Positions 16,644 through 23,942 of a DNA stretch of 64,000 bases are shown here, in pieces. This DNA is from Streptomyces spinosus (GTDB taxonomy: Bacteria > Actinomycetota > Actinomycetes > Streptomycetales > Streptomycetaceae), in NCBI RefSeq assembly GCF_020400655.1, contig NZ_JAINRC010000019.1, positions 62,001 to 126,000 of the forward strand, written 5' to 3'. How positions within the stretch are numbered: the first letter of the stretch is position 1; each line of letters opens with the position of its first letter. Below the pieces are notes generated by a model. It did no database searches. It was not told where the DNA came from and saw only the letters and a program-made list of their open reading frames with translations. A program made the position numbers and the translations under genes.

Positions 16644-17891
16644 TCACGGCGCAACGCCTCCCAGCAGGACGGCCAGATCGTCCGCGTCATAGCCGACGGC
16701 CACCGGTTCCGGGCCCGCGGCGGCCTCCTTGCGGTCGGCCAGGTAGCGATGGACCCGTCGCAGGACCTCGTCGTCGTCCTCAACGAGGTAGACCTGCGTG
16801 GTCGTCAGGTGGGCATGCCCGAGAATGACCTGCACGTCCCTGAGAGATAGCTTCTGCGACCGGACCATGCGCAGGGCACTGGTGTGCCGCAAGTCGTGCA
16901 TGGTCCAGTTCGTGCCGAGCGCATCGTTGGCCCGCCGCAGTACCGCCCGCCAGGCGTCGTAGTTCAGCGGGCGTCGCGTCAGGCCCTCACCCGGCTTCGT
17001 CCGGCGCCGCAGGGTCCACCAGACCAGATCGTTAGGGCCGAGGTCCTTGAGTTCGTCCAGGTAGAGACGCAGCCAGACGAACGACTCCGCACTGGCTGGC
17101 AGCCACCGCCGGGCACCCGTGCCCTTGCGGCGGACCTGCACCAACTGGTCGCCCCAGTCGACGTCCACGGCTCGGATGCCCAGCAGTTCGCTGGCCCGGG
17201 CTGCAATGGTCATGGCGAGCGCCAGGATCGCCCGGTCCCGACTGGACTGCATCGCCGAGAACAAGTCGACCCAGCGTTCATCCGGCATGGCCCGCGGCCG
17301 TTGCCTGGACACTTTGGGGTTGTACCGCAGCCGACCCTCCGGCCGGAACGGCTCCAGCGGGTTGTGATGGACGTTCGCCCGGCCACGTCGGCCCCGGTCC
17401 CGGCGCACCGGATTGACCAGCGGCCCGTCCCCGGCCTCGATGACGAACTCGTAGAAGCAGCGCAGCACCGCGTTGCTGTGCCGAATCGTCCGGGCGCCAT
17501 AGCCGTCACCGGGATACGGCTTACGTGTGATCGGGTTGACCTGCCCAGCGGTGGCGGCCGACTTCGTCCGCGGTGCCCGTTGCTGCTTCTTCGCCTGCCC
17601 CATCCAGAGCACGAAGTCCCGCACTTCCGCGGACGTGGCCCTGTCCCACGACACGTCGATAGCGTGCAGGAACCGCCACCAGCGATGCAGGTCAAAGGCG
17701 TAGCTGCGGACGCTGCCCGCCGAGTGGCCGCGGGCCACGATGTCGCGCAGGAACCGCCGGATCGGCTCGACCGCGCTCCCTTCCGGGTCCACGACCATGT
17801 ACGGGATCACGCCCTCGGCAGGCACGACCCGCCCCCAGCGAGCCAGACGGATCGACTGAAGATCCCTGGGGACCTCGTCGGATAAAGACAT
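16644..17891 (-). CDS. tnpA: Tyrosine recombinase (TnpA-like)
   Basis: The 415-residue integrase starts at ATG 17891 (MSLSDEVPRDLQS) behind GGGAGGAG. The longer frame to 18011 would begin inside host GGDEF sequence and is rejected. The N-terminal core-binding SAM-like domain (GHSAGSVRSYAFDLHRWWRF) is followed by a catalytic domain with AMTIAARASELLGIRAVDVD (Arg, about 231), MHDLRHTSALRM (HxxR, about 333) and ILGHAHLTTTQVYLVEDD (GH, Tyr about 367). All expected catalytic residues are visible. It ends at 16644 and the downstream recombinase follows at once, so the two are probably one operon and act together on the element ends. Confidence 0.88.
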   Translation of the reverse strand: MSLSDEVPRDLQSIRLARWGRVVPAEGVIPYMVVDPEGSAVEPIRRFLRDIVARGHSAGSVRSYAFDLHRWWRFLHAIDVSWDRATSAEVRDFVLWMGQAKKQQRAPRTKSAATAGQVNPITRKPYPGDGYGARTIRHSNAVLRCFYEFVIEAGDGPLVNPVRRDRGRRGRANVHHNPLEPFRPEGRLRYNPKVSRQRPRAMPDERWVDLFSAMQSSRDRAILALAMTIAARASELLGIRAVDVDWGDQLVQVRRKGTGARRWLPASAESFVWLRLYLDELKDLGPNDLVWWTLRRRTKPGEGLTRRPLNYDAWRAVLRRANDALGTNWTMHDLRHTSALRMVRSQKLSLRDVQVILGHAHLTTTQVYLVEDDDEVLRRVHRYLADRKEAAAGPEPVAVGYDADDLAVLLGGVAP

Positions 17892-17973
17892 GCGGCTCCT
17901 CCCTCGAACTAGCTGCATGTCTCGTACCGGACCACTGATCAGCGCAAAGCGCGACACACGGAGCTGTCCATCC

Positions 17974-17982
17974 TTAGTCCGG
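17974..17982 (-). repeat. Terminal inverted repeat core, right end
   Basis: TTAGTCCGG on the plus strand is the inverted copy of CCGGACTAA at 13171-13179. It lies 6 bp inside the right boundary. Confidence 0.6.
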
Positions 17983-17988
17983 TCAACA

Positions 17989-18095
17989 TGGTCCTGGTCG
18001 ACGATGACCACGGCCGTGTCGTCGCCGTGCCGGGCCAGGAGCCGGCGGGCGCGGGCGGTGTAGGAGTCGCGGCGCAGGAGGCCCGGGTGTGCCTG
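17989..18095 (-). pseudogene. GGDEF-gene fragment, upstream part (with 48-bp repeat copy 2)
   Basis: On the minus strand the sequence reads HPGLLRRDSYTARARRLLAR then HGDDTAVVIVDQD, the conserved opening of a GGDEF domain (LTGLxxR...VDxD). It stops exactly at the transposon junction, and the rest of the domain is at 12724-13165. Further upstream the frame meets a stop, and the N-terminus of the original gene is missing. Bases 17989-18036 are identical to 12202-12249. Confidence 0.7.
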
Positions 18096-18098
18096 GGC

Positions 18099-18343
18099 TG
18101 CGCCGTCGACGGATCAGTCAGCAACTGGGAGGACGTACGCTGCAGCCACCGCAGCGCGGCCTGGCCGTGAAGCCGGTTCCACTCACCGGGCAGTTCGCCG
18201 GCCGCAGCCGCCGGGGAGCGCCGGGTGATCTTGGTGGAGGCACTCGGCCACGGCGCGTGCCGCTCGGGCGGGATGGCGCAGCCGGCCAGGAAAGCCCGCG
18301 GCTGCTGCTCATCGGCCGGGATGGCGTCGCGCCGTGGGACGGC
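18099..18343 (-). pseudogene. Unidentified gene fragment
   Basis: One minus-strand frame reads AIPADEQQPRAFLAGCAIPP then PAAAAGELPGEWNRLHGQAA and LRWLQRTSSQLLTDPS, with clear coding character, but it has no start codon and runs into the GGDEF fragment. I do not recognise the family. Confidence 0.35.
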
Positions 18344-18346
18344 TGC

Positions 18347-18685
18347 TCAGCCCAGCAGAGCGAGCAGTCGTCCCACGGCCTCGGCGACGGGCTGGCCCAC
18401 CGCGCCGACGGCCGACGCGATCTGGGCGACGGAGGCCAGGACGAGACCCCGACTGCGCAACGCTTCGCGGTCCGGGGTGAGTTCGGGCAGGGCCTCCTCG
18501 ACGGTGCGATCCTGTTCCCGGGTGAGGTGTGGACGCAACTCGCCCAGGAGGCACCTGAGTTCGTCCACGGCGGCACGGACCTCGACGTCCTGGGCACCGC
18601 CGACGGTGCCGTAGTTGATGCCGACGTTCTCGCGGCCGCCGTTCATGTTGACCACCGGCCCGTAGTAGTTCGACGCATCGCTCAT
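18347..18685 (-). CDS. Small helical protein with N-terminal YGPVV motif (DUF5955-like)
   Basis: The 112-residue protein starts MSDASNYYGPVVNMNGGREN then VGINYGTVGGAQ, a Gly/Asn-rich segment of alternating hydrophobic residues. An alpha-helical part follows (VEVRAAVDELRCLLGELRPH, EEALPELTPDREALRSRG, ASVAQIASAVGAVGQPVAEA) and it ends VGRLLALLG. The helical part resembles Streptomyces DUF5955-type proteins. Its ATG overlaps the stop of the upstream membrane-protein gene (ATGA at 18682-18685), so the two are translationally coupled. The upstream protein ends with nearly the same motif. See the finding on a possible amyloid-type interaction motif. Confidence 0.72.
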   Translation of the reverse strand: MSDASNYYGPVVNMNGGRENVGINYGTVGGAQDVEVRAAVDELRCLLGELRPHLTREQDRTVEEALPELTPDREALRSRGLVLASVAQIASAVGAVGQPVAEAVGRLLALLG

Positions 18686-19290
18686 AGTCTGAACCCCGTG
18701 TTTCCGCGGCCGCCGTTCATATGGACGACGGGGCCGTAGTTGTTCGTGTTGTTGCTGTTGAGCTGCTGCACGAGCGTCTTGAACTCGGCTTCCGGGTTGT
18801 CGATGGCCTGTGCTATCCGTTCGGCGATCTGTTGCAACTCGTCCATGCTCGGCAGGGTCAGGGTCACCCTGGAACCGCTGGCCGTCTCGATGGTCAGCAC
18901 CGGCCTCGGCCTGAACACGTCCTTGAAGGCGAACCCGGCCGCGGCGATCACGACGACGATGAGCAGGGCCCCGAGGTGATCCCCGCCGTCCCCCGCGCGG
19001 TTCAGCCATGCGAAGAGAAGAAGAGCACCGAACAGCCCCGTGAGGAAACGCATGCACGCTTTGCCCCAGTCAGTCCTCGCCTTGAAGGCGTCGACACTGG
19101 TGATGTTGTGCAGCGGGAGTGCCGCTGTCCCCACCCACAGCATGCGGCGGCTGACCTTGAGAACCAGGGTTCGCTTGTCCTCGGAGCGTGCGGGTGTCGT
19201 GAGTAGTACCGGCGGTTCCTGCGGTCGCGGCGGTGCGGGCGTTCTCGGAGGGTCGGGCGGTGATGCGCCGACGTTCCCCGTGCCGTTCAT
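18682..19290 (-). CDS. DUF6232-type membrane protein ending in a YGPVV motif
   Basis: The 202-residue protein starts at ATG 19290. A Pro-rich start leads to LKVSRRMLWVGTAALPLHNI, the hallmark of DUF6232. Two transmembrane helices follow (FLTGLFGALLLFAWL and LGALLIVVVIAAAGFAF), then a soluble part with VLTIETASGSRVTLTLPS and an amphipathic helix (ELQQIAERIAQAIDNPEAEF). The last 20 residues are NNYGPVVHMNGGRGNTGFRL, closely matching the N-terminus of the coupled downstream protein. Topology and the shared motif suggest a membrane receptor or effector that recruits the second protein through like-with-like contact (inference). Confidence 0.75.
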   Translation of the reverse strand: MNGTGNVGASPPDPPRTPAPPRPQEPPVLLTTPARSEDKRTLVLKVSRRMLWVGTAALPLHNITSVDAFKARTDWGKACMRFLTGLFGALLLFAWLNRAGDGGDHLGALLIVVVIAAAGFAFKDVFRPRPVLTIETASGSRVTLTLPSMDELQQIAERIAQAIDNPEAEFKTLVQQLNSNNTNNYGPVVHMNGGRGNTGFRL

Positions 19291-19700
19291 GCGCCCCCCG
19301 TGTCCATGGCAGCTCACTGTGCGTACCGGGTGCACCATTAAGCACCTCCGGATGCCTCCATGGAAGACAGGAAGCTGCCATTCGGAGCGCCGTCGCGCCG
19401 GTCCTCGGCCCCGTGCCGGTACACGGCGTGCCGGGGACTCAGCCCGCGCGCAGTACTCGTACACGATCTCGGTGACCCGCCCCAGCGCCGCCAGGTCCGC
19501 GTCCGTGCGGCCCTCTGTCCGGACCAGGCAGCCGGTTACGAGGGCTTTCACGTCGGCGTATCGATGTCGTCCCGTCGGCGGCGCTGAAGCCGTCTTCAAA
19601 GTCCGCGGCCGTCTGCCGACGCCTACTTCACCTATCACACCGCCCGCGAACACGAACGCCTCTGCCCCAACCCTGACCAGGCCACATTCAGACTGACCGC
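19291..19700 (-). other. Region upstream of DUF6232 with a coding-like scrap
   Basis: The minus strand at about 19580-19440 reads ADVKALVTGCLVRTEGRTDA then DLAALGRVTEIVYEYCARAE, in frame with but far upstream of the DUF6232 start. It may be the remains of a separate gene. Nothing else was recognised. Confidence 0.25.
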
Positions 19701-19769
19701 CTGAAGAGGGCGATGTATGGCCGGGCTTCATTCGAACTCCTCCGGACCCGCATCCCCACCCAGCCCTGA
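19701..19769 (+). pseudogene. ISL3-type transposase, C-terminal scrap
   Basis: The sequence LKRAMYGRASFELLRTRIPT followed by a stop matches the very conserved end of ISL3 transposases (KRxMYGRAxFxLLRxR). Only about 23 codons remain. Confidence 0.5.
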
Positions 19770-19839
19770 GATTCACGGATCAGGGGCGGGAGCAGGGACC
19801 GCTTCGGCAGGGGACTTGCCCGAACGTCCCGGTCGCCGG

Positions 19840-20721
19840 TCAGGGCTGGATGTTCTCCAGGTCCTCCAGAAGGCTGGGGTGTTTGGGCTCCCAGCTGAGC
19901 GCCTGCCGGGTGTACGCGCTGGAAGAGGGCTGGTCGCTTGCGAAGATCTGGCCGAGGGGGCCGAAGGTCTCCGCCGGTACCGACTCGACCGGCAGGCCCA
20001 GCCGTCGGCCGATGACCGTGGCGATATCGCGAACCTTGTCCCCCTCGTCGGCCACGGCGTGCCAGGAGGTACCCGCTTCCGCCTGTTCCAGGGCGAGCCG
20101 GAAGAGGACTGCCGCGTCGAGCGCGTGCACGGCCGGCCAGCGCTGTGCGCCGTCGCCCGGGTAACCGGACACTCCGGTCCGGCGTGCGATGCCGGCCAAC
20201 AGGCCGGCGAATCCGCCGGAGCCCTGGTTGTGCACCGTGCGCGGCAGGCGTACGGCGCTGCTGCGGACCCCGCGCGAGGACAGGCCCAGGACCGACGTGA
20301 CCGCACGGCCGCGACCGCCGACCGGCCCGTCGGTGGGCAGCGGGTCGCTTTCGAGGGATGCGCGGCCCGGCACGGCGGGCGTACCCGAGACAGTGACGAA
20401 GGGACGGTCGCTGCCGACGAGTTCCTCGCCGAGGGCCGCGAGGGCGGCACCTTCCTCCGCGACCGACTTCGCGAGGGTGTCGGGGCTGCTGAAGGCGTGG
20501 TCGAACGCGAGGTGGATCACCCCGTCGGCCCGGGCGGCGCCGGCGCGAAGGGTGTTCAGGTCGGCGAGGGCTCCCCGCAGGGGCTCGGCGCCGGCCGCCT
20601 CTACGGCCTGCGCGGCTGCCTCGGAGCGAGCGAGTGCGAGGACGGTGTGGCCGTTGTCGAGCAGTTCCGCGACGACAGCGGAACCGATCAGGCCGGTGCC
20701 GCCGGTGACGAAAACGCGCAT
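19840..20721 (-). CDS. NAD-dependent epimerase/dehydratase-family (extended SDR) protein
   Basis: The 293-residue protein starts MRVFVTGGTGLIGSAVVAEL (TGxxGxxG). It continues with LARSEAAAQAVEAAGAEPLR, GVIHLAFDHAFSS, a Ser/Thr-containing VTVSGTPAVPGR strand, and a C-terminal substrate half including WPAVHALDAAVLFRLALEQA. The usual YxxxK pair is not obvious; this atypical subgroup of Streptomyces proteins generally lacks it. ATG 20721 follows GGGGG. The gene is divergent from a TetR gene, and two near-identical palindromes lie between, so it is very likely the TetR target. Confidence 0.86.
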   Translation of the reverse strand: MRVFVTGGTGLIGSAVVAELLDNGHTVLALARSEAAAQAVEAAGAEPLRGALADLNTLRAGAARADGVIHLAFDHAFSSPDTLAKSVAEEGAALAALGEELVGSDRPFVTVSGTPAVPGRASLESDPLPTDGPVGGRGRAVTSVLGLSSRGVRSSAVRLPRTVHNQGSGGFAGLLAGIARRTGVSGYPGDGAQRWPAVHALDAAVLFRLALEQAEAGTSWHAVADEGDKVRDIATVIGRRLGLPVESVPAETFGPLGQIFASDQPSSSAYTRQALSWEPKHPSLLEDLENIQP

Positions 20722-20736
20722 GGGAAACCCCCAGGA

Positions 20737-20793
20737 GTGATGGGACTCTTGTCCCATCACTCTACCGCAGTGATGGGACAAGAGTCCCATCAC
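20737..20793. promoter_or_regulatory. Twin TetR operators between the divergent genes
   Basis: Two 24-bp palindromes share the arms GTGATGGGAC and GTCCCATCAC. The first (20737-20760) has spacer TCTT and the second (20770-20793) has spacer AAGA. Their centres are 33 bp apart, about three helical turns. They lie between a TetR gene and its divergent reductase gene, so binding could repress both. Confidence 0.85.
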
Positions 20794-20807
20794 TTAGGAT
20801 GGTGACC

Positions 20808-21386
20808 ATGGGCAGATGGGAACCAGGCGCACGCGAACGCCTCGTCGTGGCTGCCGTCGACCTGTTCACCGAGCAGGGCTACGACGCCACGACGGTCGCG
20901 CAGATCGCCGAGCGCGCAGGAGTCACCAAGAGCACCTTCTTCCGGCACTTCCCCGACAAGCGCGAATTGCTGGTCGCCGGACAGGAGACGCTGAGCCGAC
21001 TGCTGGCCGAGGGGATCGCCGACGCGCCCGCTGGCGCCAGCCCGCTCGAGGCGGTCGCTGCCGGTCTGGAGCGCGCATCGAGCGCGATGGGCCCCGTGAG
21101 CCGCGAACTCGCGCCTCGTCTGAAGGCGGCCGTCGCCGCCAGCGCCGAACTTCAAGAGCGTGACGCCCTCAAGAGCGTCAGCCTCGCGGCCGCGATGACG
21201 ACCGCTCTGGTCGCCCGCGGCGTACCCGATCCAACCGCGGCTCTGGCGGGCGAGCTGGGCCTCCTCGCCTTCAAACGGGGATACGCCCAATGGTCCGAGG
21301 GCGACCGTGACGGCAAGGACGAGCTCGCCGGGTACACCCTGGCGGCCCTCGACGAACTGCGTGCAGCGAGCGCCTCGCTGGGCTGA
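20808..21386 (+). CDS. TetR-family transcriptional regulator
   Basis: The 192-residue TetR protein has an N-terminal HTH (ARERLVVAAVDLFTEQGYDA, VAQIAERAGVTKSTFFRHFP, DKRELLVAGQ) and a C-terminal helical ligand domain (AAGLERASSAMGPVSRELAP, AGELGLLAFKRGYAQW). The ATG at 20808 or the in-frame ATG at 20799 could both serve; neither has a strong ribosome site. It follows the twin operators directly and probably represses itself and the divergent SDR. Confidence 0.9.
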   Translation: MGRWEPGARERLVVAAVDLFTEQGYDATTVAQIAERAGVTKSTFFRHFPDKRELLVAGQETLSRLLAEGIADAPAGASPLEAVAAGLERASSAMGPVSRELAPRLKAAVAASAELQERDALKSVSLAAAMTTALVARGVPDPTAALAGELGLLAFKRGYAQWSEGDRDGKDELAGYTLAALDELRAASASLG

Positions 21387-21424
21387 CCGGCAACGTCACC
21401 CGCCGTTCACGGAGCCAATTTCGG

Positions 21425-22020
21425 GCATCCCCATCACAGCAGCCCGAGCTGGATCTCAGGCAGGCTGCCATCGGCGTCGACCAGGTCCGCGAGGACGCGG
21501 CAGTGCCGCTGCCAGTCCAGCGGCCACGGGCCGCTGCAGCCAGTCCTGCAGCCGCTCGCAGGCGAGCCAGCCCACCTCCCCTGCGACCAGCCCGCCATGC
21601 ACCGCGGTGGCGTTCGGCATGTGCGCGCTCGTGGCGGTGGTTGAGAGGTCGGTAGTCGGTCAGCCACGACATCGTGCGCTCGATGACCCAGCGGGGGCGG
21701 CCCAGCCGTTCGCTGGACTCGATGCCCTTGCGTGCGATGCGGAGGCCGATGTGCTTGCCCCATAACCATCGCCGCAGGTGAAGGGTGTCGTACGTCTTGT
21801 CGGCGTGAAGACGCCCGGGCCTGGAATCGTTCGCATGGGATTCGTGTCCCATGTGGACATGGGACAGCATCGGCTTCAGGGCGAGGCTGTCGTAGGTGTT
21901 GGCTGCGGGGAGTCCGACGCGTAGAGGCAGTCCGTTCGCATCCGACAGGACGTGCATCCGGGATCGGGCTTGCCCCGGTCCACGGGGCTCGGACCTGCAA
22001 GTTCGCCCGGGCCATCACGG
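21425..22020 (-). pseudogene. IS5-family transposase, multiply broken
   Basis: The minus strand reads GPSPVDRGKP, then after a frameshift at 21960 MHVLSDANGLPLRVGLPAAN, DSLALKPMLSH, RLHADKTYD, IARKGIESSERLGRPRWVIE and RTMSWLTDYRPLNHRHER. This is the DDE domain and C-terminal half of IS5-group transposases. After HERAHAERHRG the family sequence is lost, replaced by unrelated sequence ending VDADGSLPEIQLGLL. The N-terminus is absent. Non-functional. Confidence 0.75.
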
Positions 22021-22135
22021 CCCGGGGGTCTCGTGTTGTTCGACTACGAACTCGTCTCCATTGGCGCGCTGTCGCTGCATGGACATCCAGTGCGATCGCT
22101 GCCCGGATGGCTCTGTCCGTGCGGGTGGGTGCCGG

Positions 22136-22888
22136 TCAGAGGGTCGGCGTTTCGCCGGGTTGTTCGAGAGGTGGGCGGTCGAGGTCGTGCAGTCCGGTGT
22201 TGATGAGGCGTGCTGCGCGGTGGACGTCGGCGGTGACGGCGGCGTGGAGGTCTGCTGCGGTGCGGGCCGGTTCCAGGTGTTTGTGGAGTGACTGGAACTG
22301 GATGGGCCACAGGGCGAGCAGGGCTGCTGCGGCGATCTGGGGTTCGGGGTCGCCAGGATGCAGGCCGGCTCGTGCGGCCAGGATCGCGGCGACGGCGGCG
22401 GCCTGGCGGTCCGTGGTGTCGCGGTGGTGGGCCCTCAGGGAGGGGGTGGAGCGGATGAGGCCGGCGAAGCGCCTGAGCGTGTCCTTGGCCTGGGTGAGGT
22501 CGGGCTGGCCGAAGATCCATGCGGTCAGCGCCGAGAGCTGCTCGGCCAGGATCAACTGTGCCGCTTCGACGGCGGGCAGGCGCGGGTCGGCGAGCACTTT
22601 CTCCAGGGAGGCGAGAGTGGATTCGCCCAGGTCCAGGACCAGTGATTCCTTGGTCGGATAGTAGTTGAACACCGTCTTCTCCGAGACGCCGCACGCCTCG
22701 GCGACCTCGGCCACCCGCACGGCGTCGAAGCCGCGCTCGATGAACATCTCGGTGGCGGTGTCCGAGAGCCGACGGCGCAGCAGGCGCTTCTTGCGTTCGC
22801 GCAGGCCCTCGGCGGCGGGCGGCTCCTCCTGGGGGCGCAGGGCCGTCCAGTCCACCGTCTTCATGGTCATGGTCGAGAGCATAGCCAT
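22136..22888 (-). CDS. TetR-family transcriptional regulator
   Basis: The 250-residue TetR protein has a basic, Arg/Lys-rich N-terminal extension (GLRERKKRLLRRRLSDTATE) leading into the HTH (MFIERGFDAVRVAEVAEACG, VSEKTVFNYYPTKESLVLDL). The C-terminal half is helical (LILAEQLSALTAWIFGQPDL, AVAAILAARAGLHPGDPEPQ). ATG 22888 is 25 bp from a palindrome at 22914-22936; in-frame ATGs at 22870 and 22864 are alternatives. It is divergent from the SRPBCC gene at 22960 and presumably controls it. Confidence 0.9.
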   Translation of the reverse strand: MAMLSTMTMKTVDWTALRPQEEPPAAEGLRERKKRLLRRRLSDTATEMFIERGFDAVRVAEVAEACGVSEKTVFNYYPTKESLVLDLGESTLASLEKVLADPRLPAVEAAQLILAEQLSALTAWIFGQPDLTQAKDTLRRFAGLIRSTPSLRAHHRDTTDRQAAAVAAILAARAGLHPGDPEPQIAAAALLALWPIQFQSLHKHLEPARTAADLHAAVTADVHRAARLINTGLHDLDRPPLEQPGETPTL

Positions 22889-22913
22889 CCTGGGGAATTT
22901 TTACTGCGACTGC

Positions 22914-22936
22914 AAAATTACTGCTACGGTAATTTT
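22914..22936. promoter_or_regulatory. AT-rich palindromic operator
   Basis: AAAATTAC and GTAATTTT form perfect 8-bp arms around TGCTACG. This AT-rich island between the divergent TetR and SRPBCC genes stands out in the GC-rich background and is the likely TetR operator overlapping both promoters. Confidence 0.75.
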
Positions 22937-22959
22937 AGTCGTTAGCCCTGGAGGACCCC

Positions 22960-23442
22960 ATGAGTGCCATCCGCATCGTCCGCGACTACCCCCACCCGCT
23001 ACAGACGGTCTGGCGCGCGGTCACCGACCCCGAGCTCGTGCCCCTGTGGACGGCCACCGGCGCGGGCGCCCGCATGGAGGGCTTCACCCCCGTCGAGGGC
23101 GCCGACTTCCGGTACGTCGCCAAGCCCAAGCCGGGCTGGAGCGGCGTCGTCCTGTGCACGGTCCTGGAGGTGCGCGAACCCACCGTGCTGCGCTACTCCT
23201 GGCAGGACGAGGGCGGCGGTGAGACCACCGAGGTCGCCTACCGCCTCGAACCGCACGCTGGCGGCACCCGCTTCACGTACGACCACACCGGCTTCACCGG
23301 CATCGGCGGCTACTTCATGGCCAAGATCCTCGGCACCGTCCGCACCAAGATGCTCACCCAGGGCCTGCCCGTCGTCCTCGACGACCTCGACGAAACCGGC
23401 ACCCTGCGCCCCGACAGCACCCTGCGCCCCAAGGCGCTGTGA
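22960..23442 (+). CDS. SRPBCC-fold (AHSA1-like) protein
   Basis: The 160-residue protein is a START/SRPBCC member of the AHSA1 type: IRIVRDYPHPLQTVWRAVTD then PELVPLWTATGAGARMEGFT, WSGVVLCTVLEVREPTVLRY, GGTRFTYDHTGFTGIGGYFM and a C-terminal helix. ATG 22960 follows GGAGG. The fold gives a hydrophobic ligand pocket. The natural ligand is unknown, but control by the divergent TetR suggests a response to a small hydrophobic compound. Confidence 0.87.
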   Translation: MSAIRIVRDYPHPLQTVWRAVTDPELVPLWTATGAGARMEGFTPVEGADFRYVAKPKPGWSGVVLCTVLEVREPTVLRYSWQDEGGGETTEVAYRLEPHAGGTRFTYDHTGFTGIGGYFMAKILGTVRTKMLTQGLPVVLDDLDETGTLRPDSTLRPKAL

Positions 23443-23452
23443 CACCTACGGC

Positions 23453-23566
23453 ACCCCGCCCACAGCATCCGACCTCCTGGTCGGTGCTGCGGCGGTAGCA
23501 GATGAGGGCGCTAGCGGCGCCGGCGAAAGCGAGGAAGTGTTCGGCTTTGCGTTCGTAGCGTCGATG
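23453..23566 (-). pseudogene. IS5-family transposase, C-terminal scrap
   Basis: The minus strand reads RRYERKAEHFLAFAGAASAL then ICYRRSTDQEV, the standard end of IS5-group transposases. A related ending is present at 39290-39370. Nothing upstream survives because the DnaB fragment begins here. Confidence 0.65.
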
Positions 23567-23940
23567 GCACGGGCCTGCGCCCGCGCCGGCGGCCTCGACC
23601 TCCTCGTCGTGGACTACCTCCAGCTGGTCGAGGTCGAGCAGTCCCGCACCATCACCCAGGAACAGGCCGGAGCGTCGGTCTCCCGCGGCCTGAAGAACCT
23701 CTCCGTGCAGCTCGACTGCCACGTCATCGTCCTGTCGCAGCTCAACGACGACAGCCGGAAGCGCGAGTCCCGGGCGATCAGGATCGACGCCTCCGTCGTG
23801 ATCAAGGTCGAGCGGCCGGACGCGGAGAGCCGGAGTCGCCGCGGGCCGGCGGGGTCGACCTCGTGATCGACAAGAACCGGTTCGGGCCGACGGCCTGCGT
23901 GAATGCCCGCGGCATCAAGGCCGTGAGGCCGCCGCCCGGC
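23566..23940 (+). pseudogene. Replicative DNA helicase (DnaB) C-terminal fragment
   Basis: One frame reads LDLLVVDYLQLVEVEQSRTI (Walker B, VVDYLQL), GASVSRGLKNLSVQLDCHVI and VLSQLNDDSRKRES, which are hallmarks of the RecA-like DnaB core. A second frame follows with VDLVIDKNRFGPTACV, corresponding to the DnaB ending (KNRxGPT). No ATP-binding P-loop, N-terminal domain or start remains. Likely a leftover of an integrated plasmid or phage replication gene. Confidence 0.65.
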
Positions 23941-23942
23941 AG

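Larger units (their letters stand above)
13167..17988. mobile_element. Tn554-like transposon inserted in a GGDEF gene
   Basis: The boundaries come from comparing the split GGDEF gene with the uninterrupted relic at 12202. Host sequence TTTGAACTGGT ends at 13166, resumes as TGGTCCTGG at 17989, and the element lies between, with TGGT present at both junctions. The ends carry an imperfect inverted repeat whose core CCGGACTAA is at 13171-13179 and, inverted, at 17974-17982. Inside are two tyrosine recombinases (minus strand, coupled) and one cargo gene (plus strand). The pair of a ~415-residue and a ~776-residue recombinase recalls TnpA and TnpB of Tn554. No TnpC-like gene lies inside. Confidence 0.75.

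Noticed and set aside
16562..18011. tnpB and tnpA reading frames extended to 16783 and 18011
   Set aside because: The first extension overlaps tnpA in another frame with no domain content; the second begins inside host GGDEF sequence. RBS and motif positions favour 17891 for tnpA.
12202..18036. 48-bp repeats as attL/attR of an integrated element
   Set aside because: Copy 2 ends exactly at the transposon junction and both read as GGDEF coding. The junction and inverted repeats fit better at 13167 and 17988, so the repeat is coding homology and not the attachment core.
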